Shown: positions 60,601 through 62,344 of the stretch, piece by piece
Numbering within the stretch: position 1 is the first letter of the stretch
Layout: each line of letters starts with the position of its first letter
Assembly: GCA_029339505.1 (NCBI GenBank)
Contig: JAQISU010000096.1
Location: 4,015,501-4,079,500, forward strand
Origin: Unio delphinus
Taxonomy: Eukaryota > Mollusca > Bivalvia > Unionida > Unionidae
Direction of reading: 5' to 3'
Length of the DNA stretch: 64,000 nt
Program-made: the position numbers and the translations under genes
The notes under the pieces: generated by a model
Told to the model about the DNA's origin: nothing
What the model saw: only the letters and a program-made list of their open reading frames with translations
Database searches by the model: none

Positions 60601-61825
60601 TATAAAGCAAATTCTGACAAATAGGAAACAAATATTTGTATTTTATCTTCTCGGCTATATTTTCATTGTAATATTTGTACATAAAGTCATAATTTAGCTA
60701 CATGCAGTTTATATCAGCTTCAAATGTGCTGACATTGGCAACTCTAAACAATTTGTCAAAGACTGTTTCGATAATTGTCACCAATTTCAAAGGAGACTAG
60801 GTGAAAATGGTTAATAATATGTTCATGATATTTCTTTGTCAGGACATAAAAAAGGCACTTGTCTCTAATGATTAGCCACCTATAAATGTATCACACACAT
60901 GCAGCACTTATTTTATAATATTTACAATTTTTTAAAAACTGAAAATAAATACATACTGTCTGGCAAATAAGTACAGGGATCAAAGTAAGTGTTTGAAATT
61001 ATTCTCAAACCTGGCTCATCAAAGACTTTATATGCATGTCACCAATTTCAAAGTGAAAATTGGATGATGTTAAAATTTAAGCAGGCATGTCAGTGGACAC
61101 AAAACACCCTAGGAAATAGTAGGCAGAATTCAATGACACTGAAATATTTCAATAAGTAACTAAATTTTACCCTTGTTTTCTTACTAGATTTTATACTTCA
61201 ATCAGCACGATCAGCTGAACATGAGAGGAAACAAAGAAAAATGTTTTGATATATTACAACTTGATAAAATACATAAACATCTCATTCTCAAAACAAATCT
61301 GGCCATTTCCAAAATCACCAACACCTATCCATCTATTTGTATACATGTCTTTGCTCATTACTATTTCTGATCCTTTCTTCATTTCCTCATCTAAATATCT
61401 ACATATTCTATTTACATTCAAGTACTTTGCAAAATTTAATTACTAGAACATTGTTTTAAAGGGCAATAAAGGATTTTAAAATATAAACTTTATATTGGTA
61501 AAATAAACATTAACGTGATTTCCTTGAAACATCCTATATTTTATTTTCTGATATTTCTTTAAACTTGAGTTCTGACATTTTTCTGTTATGTTCAGGCAAG
61601 CTTAAATCACCAGAAGGGTAAATTTAATTTTAAAGTCAGCTTATCCAAGGTAAGCTGAATTTAAAATTCATAAAGCCCTGCTGTATATACTAGCCTTCTT
61701 CCTGACTCCATCCTCAGTTGAACCCAATTTCAGGAGAACTGGGGTCAGAAATTTTCCCAGTGTAGTCTGAAGCTGTTCATCAGTGTCTGCAGATCCAATT
61801 CTCAAAAAGACACGTTCAACCAGAC
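3270..61825 (-). CDS. ECPAS: ECM29 proteasome adaptor and scaffold protein, amino-terminal part (13 exons, partial)
   Basis: Join, in transcript order: 61825-61695, 59409-59293, 55761-55643, 47448-47299, 45075-44830, 37641-37600, 34425-34347, 32805-32692, 30817-30732, 19213-19135, 16178-16062, 6956-6834, 3373-3270. This gives 1,507 nt, about 502 residues, with every splice phase consistent. The product matches animal ECM29 as I know it, through landmarks such as [54 protein letters not shown] and [13 protein letters not shown]29 is a large HEAT-repeat protein (about 1,845 residues in human) that binds the 26S proteasome, stabilises or tethers it and acts in proteasome quality control. The part seen corresponds to the N-terminal Ecm29 (proteasome stabiliser) domain. 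The start exon is not identified, and the gene continues past the left edge. Introns range from about 1.5 to 9 kb and hold nearly all the mobile DNA in the window. Confidence 0.95.
3374..5690. other. ECM29 intron, no recognised content
   Basis: AT-rich sequence with only short chance open frames. Nothing could be assigned. Confidence 0.5.
5700..6030 (+). pseudogene. Decayed hAT transposase carboxy-terminal fragment
   Basis: A plus-strand frame (5845-6030) reads [17 protein letters not shown], then [17 protein letters not shown]. This resembles the segment just downstream of the hAT dimerisation domain, where a 'RL..L..I..NGP...FD..PA...W' pattern is common. The sequence before it has stops and no clear family match. 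It could also be a chance frame, since an overlapping minus-strand frame of 108 codons exists. Family call is an inference. Confidence 0.35.
6490..6795. repeat. 30-bp minisatellite array
   Basis: About ten copies of a 30-bp unit (GGCTGACCTACATAATGTAT, then CCCCTTTCAA) ending about 40 bp from the donor of the ECM29 exon at 6834. Because 30 is a multiple of three, open frames of 80-105 codons appear on both strands. These are periodicity artefacts. Confidence 0.95.
6834..6956 (-). CDS. ECPAS: ECM29 exon l
   Basis: 123 bp, phase 0 to phase 0, 41 residues. Encodes [18 protein letters not shown] and [14 protein letters not shown], aligning with the TRLAIQEALSMM region of animal ECM29. Acceptor TTGTAG, donor GTAATC. 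Confidence 0.95.
6957..9250. other. ECM29 intron with weakly repetitive AT-rich sequence
   Basis: No exon found. From about 7,900 to 8,200 there are diverged repeats (the motif GGCCATAAATCTATCC recurs about 180 bp later as GGCCATACATTTATCC), suggesting an old satellite. An inverted AGATCTGC pair occurs at about 7430-7460. Confidence 0.4.
9250..10060. repeat. Diverged satellite-like repeat, unit about 110-190 bp
   Basis: Several degenerate copies of one unit, each with a variant of TTTTCAAGATGGCCACTGTG, then GGTGGCCATATTG, GATCAGCACCAATTTTA, AGACATCATAAGAAGTC and TTTTAGTGAAAACCCCATG. Related copies occur at 49520-49640 and 57290-57580, so this is a dispersed family. No coding potential. Confidence 0.75.
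10060..10318. repeat. 42-bp minisatellite derived from the adjacent satellite
   Basis: About six copies of a 42-bp unit (ACTGATATGACCATTCATGT, then AATAAAAGTAATGAATATCC). The GATATGACCATTCATGTA part also occurs once per unit in the satellite to the left, so this looks like local amplification of one segment of it. Confidence 0.85.
10785..11085 (-). pseudogene. 3' fragment of a non-LTR retrotransposon (RTE-like LINE)
   Basis: Read on the minus strand it encodes [20 protein letters not shown], then [29 protein letters not shown] and KRARNKEQ. This is the carboxy-terminal tail typical of RTE-like reverse transcriptase polyproteins, and is homologous in layout to the LPKRIFYGELQQGQR stretch in the LINE at 62345-64000. 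It is 5'-truncated and lies between TA-rich tracts (10763-10782 and 11086-11106), consistent with a microsatellite 3' tail. Not functional. Confidence 0.8.
12339..15387 (-). mobile_element. hAT DNA transposon, 3.05 kb, nested
   Basis: Ends are CAACATACATGCCAACC (12339-12355) and its exact inverse at 15371-15387, a 17-bp terminal inverted repeat. The flanking 8-mers are TAAGTTTG and CAAGTTTT, which match at six of eight positions and fit an aged 8-bp hAT target-site duplication. Three AAAAAGnGnnAT motifs lie just inside each end, the kind of subterminal repeat hAT transposases bind. The minus strand carries a BED-finger plus hAT transposase gene with frame breaks (12487-14619). It interrupts a pogo-like element. 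Confidence 0.85.
12487..14619 (-). pseudogene. hAT transposase with BED-type zinc finger, frameshifted
   Basis: Three consecutive frames make up one protein of about 660 residues. First, from an ATG at 14619, a BED-like finger ([20 protein letters not shown], then VKTRKH). Second, 14490-13379: the RNase H-like catalytic region with [34 protein letters not shown] and [17 protein letters not shown]. Third, 13440-12487: the hAT dimerisation domain with [19 protein letters not shown] and [15 protein letters not shown]. The frame changes near 14,490 and again near 13,440, where the frames overlap by about 60 bp. Such breaks could be frameshift mutations or a missed small intron. The domains are otherwise well kept, so inactivation looks fairly recent. 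Confidence 0.88.
15967..16061. other. Short intron segment between pogo-like end and exon k
   Basis: About 95 bp separates the inferred transposon end from the ECM29 donor at 16061. Nothing else is visible. Confidence 0.5.
16062..16178 (-). CDS. ECPAS: ECM29 exon k
   Basis: 117 bp, phase 0 to phase 0. Encodes [18 protein letters not shown], then [16 protein letters not shown]. Acceptor ATGCAG, donor GTAGGT. The following intron, 6957-16061, is the largest seen (9.1 kb) and contains the nested transposons. Confidence 0.95.
16179..17194. other. ECM29 intron, no recognised content
   Basis: AT-rich. Weak recurring phrases (for example GATAAACAGACAAACAG and GGATGGATAAAAAAATGAC) suggest a very diverged satellite merging into the 37-bp array. 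No coding signal. Confidence 0.4.
17195..18065. repeat. 37-bp minisatellite with higher-order variation
   Basis: More than 20 copies of a variable unit of about 37 bp (GTGATGTACAGACAGATGGA, then CTGTTAGACAAATAACA). Several variants recur in blocks, for example GATGTAGGGACAGATAGACT before a CAGTATGCTGTACAGA unit, giving a higher-order pattern. The minus-strand frames here translate to repetitive Ser/Leu/Val peptides and are artefacts. Confidence 0.93.
18432..19110. repeat. 30/31-bp minisatellite, alternating dimer
   Basis: About 22 copies of GGACATTTAACACAGAAATG followed by either TTTTATAAAAA or TTCATAATGA. The two variants alternate over much of the array, so the repeat grew partly as a dimer of about 61 bp. 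It ends about 25 bp from the exon j donor. Confidence 0.95.
19135..19213 (-). CDS. ECPAS: ECM29 exon j
   Basis: 79 bp: one base completing an asparagine codon, then [19 protein letters not shown] through GEAKE. Acceptor ATATAG, donor GTTTGT. The 31-bp minisatellite at 18432-19110 starts about 25 bp beyond the donor. Confidence 0.92.
19214..20069. other. ECM29 intron, no recognised content
   Basis: AT-rich intronic sequence with no exon or element recognised. Confidence 0.45.
20070..21300 (-). mobile_element. Old DIRS1-type fragment, 3' part, minus orientation
   Basis: At 20190-20285 the plus strand carries AATGTGATTGGGTAGATATT, then ATAATTTACAAAAAGATTTG, directly joined to CTTTTTCTTTGAATATATTC. 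That is the reverse of the internal complementary region of the intact DIRS element at 28613-28710. The sequence beyond matches, loosely and on the minus strand, the region before that feature, including a decayed tyrosine recombinase (20772-21005). Before it, 20090-20140 resembles the terminal repeat. Heavily mutated, with no intact gene. Confidence 0.65.
21301..21785. other. Intron sequence left of the DIRS insertion
   Basis: AT-rich. It may be the truncated remainder of the old DIRS copy to its left, but nothing distinctive is seen. Confidence 0.4.
21807..21969 (+). repeat. DIRS left inverted terminal repeat
   Basis: 163 bp beginning CCCAATCACATTACTTTAGG, identical in inverse to 28770-28932. 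The unique left extremity CTTTCTCCTTTGAATACG precedes it. Confidence 0.93.
22200..22870 (+). repeat. 178-bp tandem leader repeats in the DIRS element
   Basis: The unit TTAATGGCGG...CGACCAGTTGCGACTATT starts at 22343, 22521 and 22699 (178-bp spacing), with a diverged partial copy before and another after, which runs into the gag start. Each unit contains a pyrimidine tract followed by CGTTTCAGTAGACTTCG, which looks like a splice acceptor. Tandem 5' leaders may act as promoters in retrotransposons. That role is inference. Confidence 0.9.
23047..25458 (+). pseudogene. DIRS gag-like protein, repeat-rich, broken
   Basis: Starting at the ATG at 23047 the frame runs to a stop at 24424-24426. An upstream ATG at 22975 is in frame but lies inside the degenerate leader repeat, so I prefer 23047. 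After a short head ([20 protein letters not shown]) comes a Pro/Ser/Thr-rich tract of 27-residue repeats, then blocks reading [12 protein letters not shown] and [17 protein letters not shown]. The frame reopens at 24640-25458 with a second set of the same blocks ([29 protein letters not shown]). A third, frameshifted copy lies near 24430. The assignment as gag rests on its place before the reverse transcriptase, not on a known domain. No intact protein. Confidence 0.7.
23409..23990 (+). repeat. 81-bp in-frame minisatellite inside gag
   Basis: Seven or eight copies spaced exactly 81 bp (the GACCTTCCAGC motif falls at 23411, 23492, 23573, 23654, 23735 and 23816). In the main frame each unit reads about [17 protein letters not shown], then [10 protein letters not shown], 27 residues. 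All frames on both strands stay open across the array, so the minus-strand frames at 23294-24042 are artefacts. A few further diverged units occur at 24590-24810. Confidence 0.95.
25460..25950 (+). pseudogene. DIRS gag carboxy-terminal region, fragmented
   Basis: Broken frames continue the gag-like protein. 25700-25910 reads [20 protein letters not shown], then [20 protein letters not shown] and [11 protein letters not shown], an alpha-helical region of the type preceding the reverse transcriptase in DIRS elements. Several stops and frame changes. Confidence 0.5.
25950..26630 (+). pseudogene. DIRS reverse transcriptase, degenerate
   Basis: Frames with interruptions give [17 protein letters not shown], then YLDD at 26118-26129 (the catalytic motif of the palm), [42 protein letters not shown] and [18 protein letters not shown]. 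The order and motifs fit DIRS/Pat-type reverse transcriptases. At least three frame changes and one stop after VEFLPI make it non-functional. Confidence 0.85.
26610..27280 (+). pseudogene. DIRS RNase H and connector
   Basis: One frame (to 27006) reads [20 protein letters not shown], then [32 protein letters not shown] and [16 protein letters not shown] second frame (26900-27280) continues with [29 protein letters not shown] and ALSYPP-like residues. Three of the four acidic RNase H positions are visible (in SEIT, MSDN and LADT). The first, expected just before the YGWGAHL motif, is not acidic. The frame changes twice. Confidence 0.82.
27213..28400 (+). pseudogene. DIRS tyrosine recombinase, broken
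   Basis: The first frame (27213-27668) reads [19 protein letters not shown], then [20 protein letters not shown] and [12 protein letters not shown], a core-binding domain. After an A-rich tract (27693-27726) the catalytic domain resumes at 27849 with [20 protein letters not shown], whose arginine is the first catalytic residue. It continues as [13 protein letters not shown] sequence to 28043, then decays ([15 protein letters not shown] near 28300). The recombinase would integrate the circular DNA copy. Frameshifts and stops make it inactive. Confidence 0.82.
27693..27727 (+). repeat. A-rich tract inside the recombinase gene
   Basis: About 30 A residues with one G, breaking the recombinase frame between its core-binding and catalytic parts. 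It may be slippage expansion or an inserted poly(A) tail. Confidence 0.9.
28613..28710 (+). promoter_or_regulatory. DIRS internal complementary region
   Basis: AATGTGATTGGGGAACGTAT, then TCAAAGGAGAAAG, is the complement of the left extremity (21786-21820). It is followed directly by CAAATTTTTTAGTAAATTAT, then GTTTCTCCGAGAATACTTAC, the complement of the right extremity (28921-28972). In DIRS1 this region templates the junction of the circular intermediate. Confidence 0.9.
28770..28932 (-). repeat. DIRS right inverted terminal repeat
   Basis: Inverse of 21807-21969 with no mismatch found. The right extremity (GTAAGTATTCTCGGAGAAAC, then ATAATTTACTAAAAAAATTTG) follows to about 28972. Confidence 0.93.
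29080..29220 (+). mobile_element. Older DIRS terminal-repeat fragment
   Basis: GGAGGTAATTGGTAAAAGTT, then AGAAAAAAAGATGAATTTTC and GACTGGATTTGGGTAGCAAGC follow the order of the intact right terminal repeat at 28800-28910, with many substitutions. A separate, older copy flanking the young element. Confidence 0.75.
29300..30009. other. ECM29 intron, no recognised content
   Basis: AT-rich intron sequence between DIRS fragments. No exon seen. Confidence 0.45.
30010..30320 (-). mobile_element. Older DIRS end fragments
   Basis: TTTTCTTCTTTAAATATGTT, then ACGCAATCAAAATAGGAGAA (30022-30060) resembles the reverse of the left-end half of the internal complementary region and the sequence next to it. 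GAAGGGCTACATTTGCAAGG at 30258 and ATATATTACGATCAGG at 30295 resemble a terminal repeat. Very diverged. Confidence 0.45.
30732..30817 (-). CDS. ECPAS: ECM29 exon i
   Basis: 86 bp, phase 0 in and two bases over at the end. Encodes [19 protein letters not shown] through LVHSLCH. NTNAKLR is a near-invariant ECM29 motif. Acceptor CATTGCAG, donor GTGAGT. Confidence 0.95.
30818..31320. other. ECM29 intron, no recognised content
   Basis: Short intron part between exon i and the TA microsatellite. Nothing assigned. Confidence 0.45.
31322..31394. repeat. (TA)n microsatellite
   Basis: About 36 uninterrupted TA repeats. The 82-codon frame across it is an artefact. Confidence 0.99.
31395..32193. other. 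ECM29 intron, no recognised content
   Basis: No exon or repeat recognised. Overlapping frames on both strands near 31800-32160 are unassigned. Confidence 0.4.
32194..32490 (-). other. Unidentified open frame inside an ECM29 intron
   Basis: Minus-strand frame 32488-32294 reads [20 protein letters not shown], then [20 protein letters not shown] and [14 protein letters not shown]. The overlapping frame to 32194 continues with [13 protein letters not shown] residues after a frame change. The composition looks like real protein, not random AT-rich translation, so it is probably a relic of a mobile-element gene. I do not recognise the family. Confidence 0.3.
32692..32805 (-). CDS. ECPAS: ECM29 exon h
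   Basis: 114 bp, phase 0 to phase 0, 38 residues from [18 protein letters not shown] to FPYNVQ. Acceptor TTTGCAG, donor GTAAAC. Confidence 0.93.
32806..34346. other. ECM29 intron, no recognised content
   Basis: AT-rich intron. The minus-strand frame at 33946-34200 has no recognisable domain. Confidence 0.45.
34347..34425 (-). CDS. ECPAS: ECM29 exon g
   Basis: 79 bp: one base completing a glycine codon, then [19 protein letters not shown] and TVDLKGQ, leaving in phase 0. Acceptor TATTTCAG, donor GTATTC. Confidence 0.93.
34896..35965. mobile_element. Possible solo LTR or promoter-bearing insertion
   Basis: Begins TGTCACGGAAATGTATAAAC, an LTR-like start. It has TATAAATA at 35100-35107, a donor-like ACAGGTATGTAAG near 35194 and AATAAA near 35767. 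These fit an LTR with promoter and polyadenylation signals, but I could not find a clean CA end or matching target-site duplication, and no second copy is in the window. It could also be ordinary intron. Confidence 0.25.
35966..36644. other. ECM29 intron, no recognised content
   Basis: AT-rich intronic sequence with no assigned feature. Confidence 0.45.
36645..36755. repeat. Left part of a split 39-bp repeat array
   Basis: Three copies of a unit of about 39 bp (GACTACAGTATCAGACTGGG, then ATCATGTTTTATTCTGTT). The same unit resumes at 37418. Confidence 0.85.
36756..37417. mobile_element. Candidate MITE interrupting the 39-bp array
   Basis: About 660 bp bounded by GGCGCTC on the left and GAGCGCC on the right, with a loosely shared CAGTT just inside each. 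It lies exactly between two parts of the same minisatellite. No coding potential and no clear target-site duplication. Confidence 0.45.
37418..37495. repeat. Right part of the split 39-bp repeat array
   Basis: Two copies of the unit seen at 36645-36755, beginning TTTGACTACAGTATCAGACT. Confidence 0.85.
37600..37641 (-). CDS. ECPAS: ECM29 exon f, 42-bp micro-exon
   Basis: 42 bp encoding [13 protein letters not shown] with split codons on both sides. It is needed to bridge SDTRHS and GSIDWNSP, and matches the VATAAD motif of animal ECM29. Strong acceptor (CTTTTTTCCAG), donor GTCTGT. It sits alone between introns of 3.2 and 7.2 kb. Confidence 0.92.
37642..38344. other. ECM29 intron, no recognised content
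   Basis: AT-rich. Nothing assigned. Confidence 0.45.
38345..38520 (-). mobile_element. Degenerate tRNA-derived SINE
   Basis: In reverse orientation it keeps the order tail-side GCATGATAGGCTATG, then AGTTTTCTCACA, GACTCAAATTC and AAACCACTCAG, matching the better copies at 43510 and 53295. Strongly diverged and partly deleted. Confidence 0.55.
39140..40160. repeat. Diverged satellite-like repeat, unit about 150 bp
   Basis: Six or seven weakly conserved units. Each contains GATGATCAAGGGCCATAACTC or a variant, then AAATA, CTCATCATCAAA, CATACAAGCTCTTG, GCTTCATAGCAAA and a phrase like AGCTAGA..GTTC. Ancient tandem array, non-coding. Confidence 0.8.
40540..40775 (-). mobile_element. tRNA-derived SINE, degraded
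   Basis: Reverse-orientation copy of the family at 53295: TGCAAGATAGGCTATACATG, then GCAGCCAGTATAATTGATTG, GCTTTCTCACATGCCCACAT, GAACCCAAGACTCAATCC and AGATGTGAGATGGCA. The tRNA-like head has lost most of its A box. Confidence 0.75.
40776..43079. other. ECM29 intron, no recognised content
   Basis: AT-rich. Two spots with splice-like ends (41749-41806 and 43877-43901) were examined and rejected as exons. A frame at 42175-42381 has no known domain. Confidence 0.45.
43080..43275. repeat. 64-bp tandem triplication
   Basis: Three copies of GGATATACTTGATATAATTA, then GTGTCCAGGATGACCCTGTA, CTGAAAAA and TCATGGTCAAGAGT, starting at 43084, 43148 and 43212. The third has a small deletion. Confidence 0.93.
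43510..43734 (-). mobile_element. tRNA-derived SINE with target-site duplication
   Basis: On the minus strand: tRNA-like head from 43734 (GGGGCCCTGAGTGGTCAAAA, then a B-box-like GGGTTCGAGTT), then a conserved middle (GCTTGCCAGTAGCTTCTCGT, GTTCTTCCTCCACCATTAAT) and a short A/C-rich tail. It is flanked by TTGCAGCAAGCTGTTA (43494-43509) and TTGCAGAAAGCTGTTA (43735-43750), a 16-bp duplication with one mismatch. Confidence 0.9.
43751..44829. other. ECM29 intron, mostly unassigned
   Basis: No exon. GACTGGATTTTCAATGCAGATG, with ACTCCTAATGTATTATCATC at 44445-44490, weakly resembles a DIRS terminal repeat. A plus-strand 97-codon frame at 44142 has no recognised domain. Confidence 0.35.
44830..45075 (-). 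CDS. ECPAS: ECM29 exon e (longest in window)
   Basis: 246 bp with split codons at both ends, 81 whole codons. It begins with a low-complexity Ser/Thr/Gly/Gln linker ([18 protein letters not shown]), then [32 protein letters not shown] and ATSDTRH. The linker is also poorly conserved and Ser-rich in vertebrate ECM29. Acceptor TTTCAG, donor GTACAA. Confidence 0.95.
45076..46502. other. ECM29 intron, no recognised content
   Basis: AT-rich, with an A tract at 46095-46112. Nothing assigned. Confidence 0.45.
46503..46726. repeat. Perfect 110-bp tandem duplication
   Basis: Two head-to-tail copies (starts 46503 and 46613) with no mismatch seen, the second ending at ATTTAATT. Perfect identity points to a recent event or an assembly artefact. 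Confidence 0.97.
46727..47298. other. ECM29 intron, no recognised content
   Basis: AT-rich. Nothing assigned. Confidence 0.45.
47299..47448 (-). CDS. ECPAS: ECM29 exon d
   Basis: 150 bp with split codons at both ends. Encodes [20 protein letters not shown] through [10 protein letters not shown], including the NLNEKPK motif shared with animal ECM29. Acceptor TTTTTCAG, donor GTACTG. The intron before it, 47449-55642, is 8.2 kb and holds a short DIRS derivative and a SINE. Confidence 0.95.
47449..48596. other. ECM29 intron, no recognised content
   Basis: No exon or element identified. Confidence 0.45.
48597..48648. repeat. (TA)n microsatellite
   Basis: About 26 TA repeats, followed by a GTGTGTGGGTGTG tract and a 24-base T run (48717-48740). 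Confidence 0.98.
48749..50103. other. ECM29 intron with one dispersed satellite unit
   Basis: Mostly unassigned. 49520-49640 (ACATAAGAAGTGTTTTATTT, then ACTCCATGTCAACATG and AAGGTGGCCACTG) is a single diverged copy of the satellite seen at 9250-10060. Confidence 0.5.
50104..52425 (-). mobile_element. Short DIRS1-type element, 2.3 kb, both ends present
   Basis: The left boundary AGCAAACTTTTAAGTAAATT, then ATGTTTCTCTGAGAATAC is the reverse of the intact element's right extremity. The terminal repeat follows (50150-50275), then the reversed internal complementary region (50330-50430: GTGGGTAAGTATTATCAG, then TTTGCTTTCTCCTTTGAATA). A decayed tyrosine recombinase follows (51030-51310, minus strand). 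On the right lies the reversed left terminal repeat with a triplicated segment (52140-52330), ending ACATGATTGGGGAGCATATT, then TGAAGGAGCAAGC. Gag and reverse transcriptase regions are absent, so this is an internally deleted, non-autonomous copy. Confidence 0.78.
52140..52330. repeat. 65-bp triplication inside a DIRS terminal repeat
   Basis: GAGGAAGAT starts three copies about 64-65 bp apart, each with GGACAGTTATTGATGTAATG, then GGCAAGAGTTATCGCCTTTT and GTCTATTG. The same phrase occurs once in the intact terminal repeat at 28805-28845. Confidence 0.9.
52426..53282. other. ECM29 intron, no recognised content
   Basis: AT-rich. Nothing assigned. Confidence 0.45.
53295..53545 (+). mobile_element. 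tRNA-derived SINE, full length, with 12-bp target-site duplication
   Basis: Head GGGGCCCTGAGTGTCCGAGT, then GGTCTAAAGCG (A-box-like) and GGGTTTGAGTCTAAG (B-box-like), resembling a Leu/Ser-type tRNA. Next a conserved middle (GAGAAAGCTTGCCAGTAGCT) and a central segment (TTCTTCCTCCACCGATAATA, CTGGCTGCCATGTATAGCC), then an A-rich AAAAACAATAAAACAAC tail. It is flanked by ACAAAGTCCAAA at 53283-53294 and 53546-53557. Transcription by RNA polymerase III from the head is expected from the family. Confidence 0.93.
53566..54290 (-). pseudogene. hAT-related relic: BED-like finger plus coiled coil
   Basis: On the minus strand, 54260-54080 reads [11 protein letters not shown], then [15 protein letters not shown] with [17 protein letters not shown], a C-x2-C...H...H BED-like finger as at the start of many hAT proteins. 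After stops and frame changes, 53980-53660 is rich in Glu/Lys/Ser ([36 protein letters not shown]). It ends with a coiled coil ([20 protein letters not shown]) and a stop at 53566-53568. Broken, no catalytic core. A non-autonomous or internally deleted hAT gene is the best guess. Confidence 0.5.
54291..55642. other. ECM29 intron, no recognised content
   Basis: AT-rich. Nothing assigned. Confidence 0.45.
55643..55761 (-). CDS. ECPAS: ECM29 exon c
   Basis: 119 bp, phase 0 in and two bases over at the end. Encodes [18 protein letters not shown] through GRSQPHQD, and the split serine codon is completed by the next exon. Acceptor TTTACAG, donor GTAAGC. Confidence 0.95.
55762..57289. other. ECM29 intron, no recognised content
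   Basis: AT-rich. Nothing assigned. Confidence 0.45.
57290..57583. repeat. Two copies of the dispersed satellite
   Basis: About two units, roughly 138 bp apart (GGATGGCTGTTGTGGTCACC at 57300 and AGATGACTGCTTTGGTGGCC near 57437), homologous to the array at 9250-10060. A SINE is inserted directly after it, at CAAGATTTCC. Confidence 0.75.
57584..57738 (+). mobile_element. tRNA-derived SINE, 3'-shortened
   Basis: The best-kept head in the window: GGGGCCCCGAGTGGCCGAGT, then GGTCTAAAGCGC (A box) and GGGTTCGAGTCTAAG (B box at about 57657-57666), followed by GAGAAAGCTTGCCAGTAGCT. After TTCTCGAG it jumps to CACCATGTATTGC, so the central segment is largely deleted. It is not a genuine tRNA gene: no acceptor stem closes around it. 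Confidence 0.88.
57739..59292. other. ECM29 intron, no recognised content
   Basis: AT-rich. Nothing assigned. Confidence 0.45.
59293..59409 (-). CDS. ECPAS: ECM29 exon b
   Basis: 117 bp, phase 0 to phase 0, 39 residues beginning [18 protein letters not shown] and ending CTSIIT. It is one of the most conserved stretches of ECM29, so the GC donor of the preceding exon is fixed by the KK-VMELL junction. Acceptor TTTCAG, donor GTAGTG. Confidence 0.95.
59410..61694. other. ECM29 GC-AG intron
   Basis: 2,285-bp intron with donor GCTAGT and acceptor TTTCAG on the minus strand. No mobile element recognised inside. Confidence 0.8.
61695..61825 (-). CDS. ECPAS: ECM29 exon a, first exon recognised
   Basis: 131 bp, entering with two bases of a split codon and leaving in phase 0. 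It encodes 43 residues beginning [10 protein letters not shown] and ending TEDGVRKK, which matches the start of the conserved domain in animal ECM29. The acceptor is an AG at 61827-61826. The donor is AAG followed by GCTAGT, a GC donor. The only nearby GT lies four bases further on and would break the frame with the next exon. The initiator exon should lie upstream, to the right. Confidence 0.93.
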
Positions 61826-62344
61826 CTATGATATTAATAATATAAAGAATGGATGTAAATATTTATTCAATACAGCCAAACAAGCATAACAGATGTGAAT
61901 ATCAAGTCCATGTACAAAGTACTGCTGTAAAATGCTACACTGACCCCAAGGTCAAGAGGTTGAACAAGCATGGATATAGGAAATAAAAGCCAATCAATAA
62001 ATTCTAACCAAAACCATCAAACAAATGTTCAATGATTGTGACCTTGACATTTACCTCAAATGAGGCAATAAAGCAAATCACAGAATGAACTGTCTTACCT
62101 TTAACCAACCCAAAAACCTACAAAGGTAATTTTTGTAGAGTTGCTTGAGGCTTTACTCTAGCTGACACAACACGATCTTTCACAGTATACTTGTCACAGA
62201 AATTCCATCAATTGAATCATAAACAAGTCTTCAATTATTTTAAACAGGATGATGACATTTTTTCTTCATATAAACATTTTTTCCTATAAAGATGCCAAGA
62301 ACAATCAGTACATGCATATTCTGAGAACTTTACTTGACATAATC
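61826..62344. other. Sequence upstream of the first recognised ECM29 exon
   Basis: Should be intron or 5' region. I looked for a short exon ending in one spare base before a GT donor and found no convincing ATG-bearing candidate. Confidence 0.4.
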
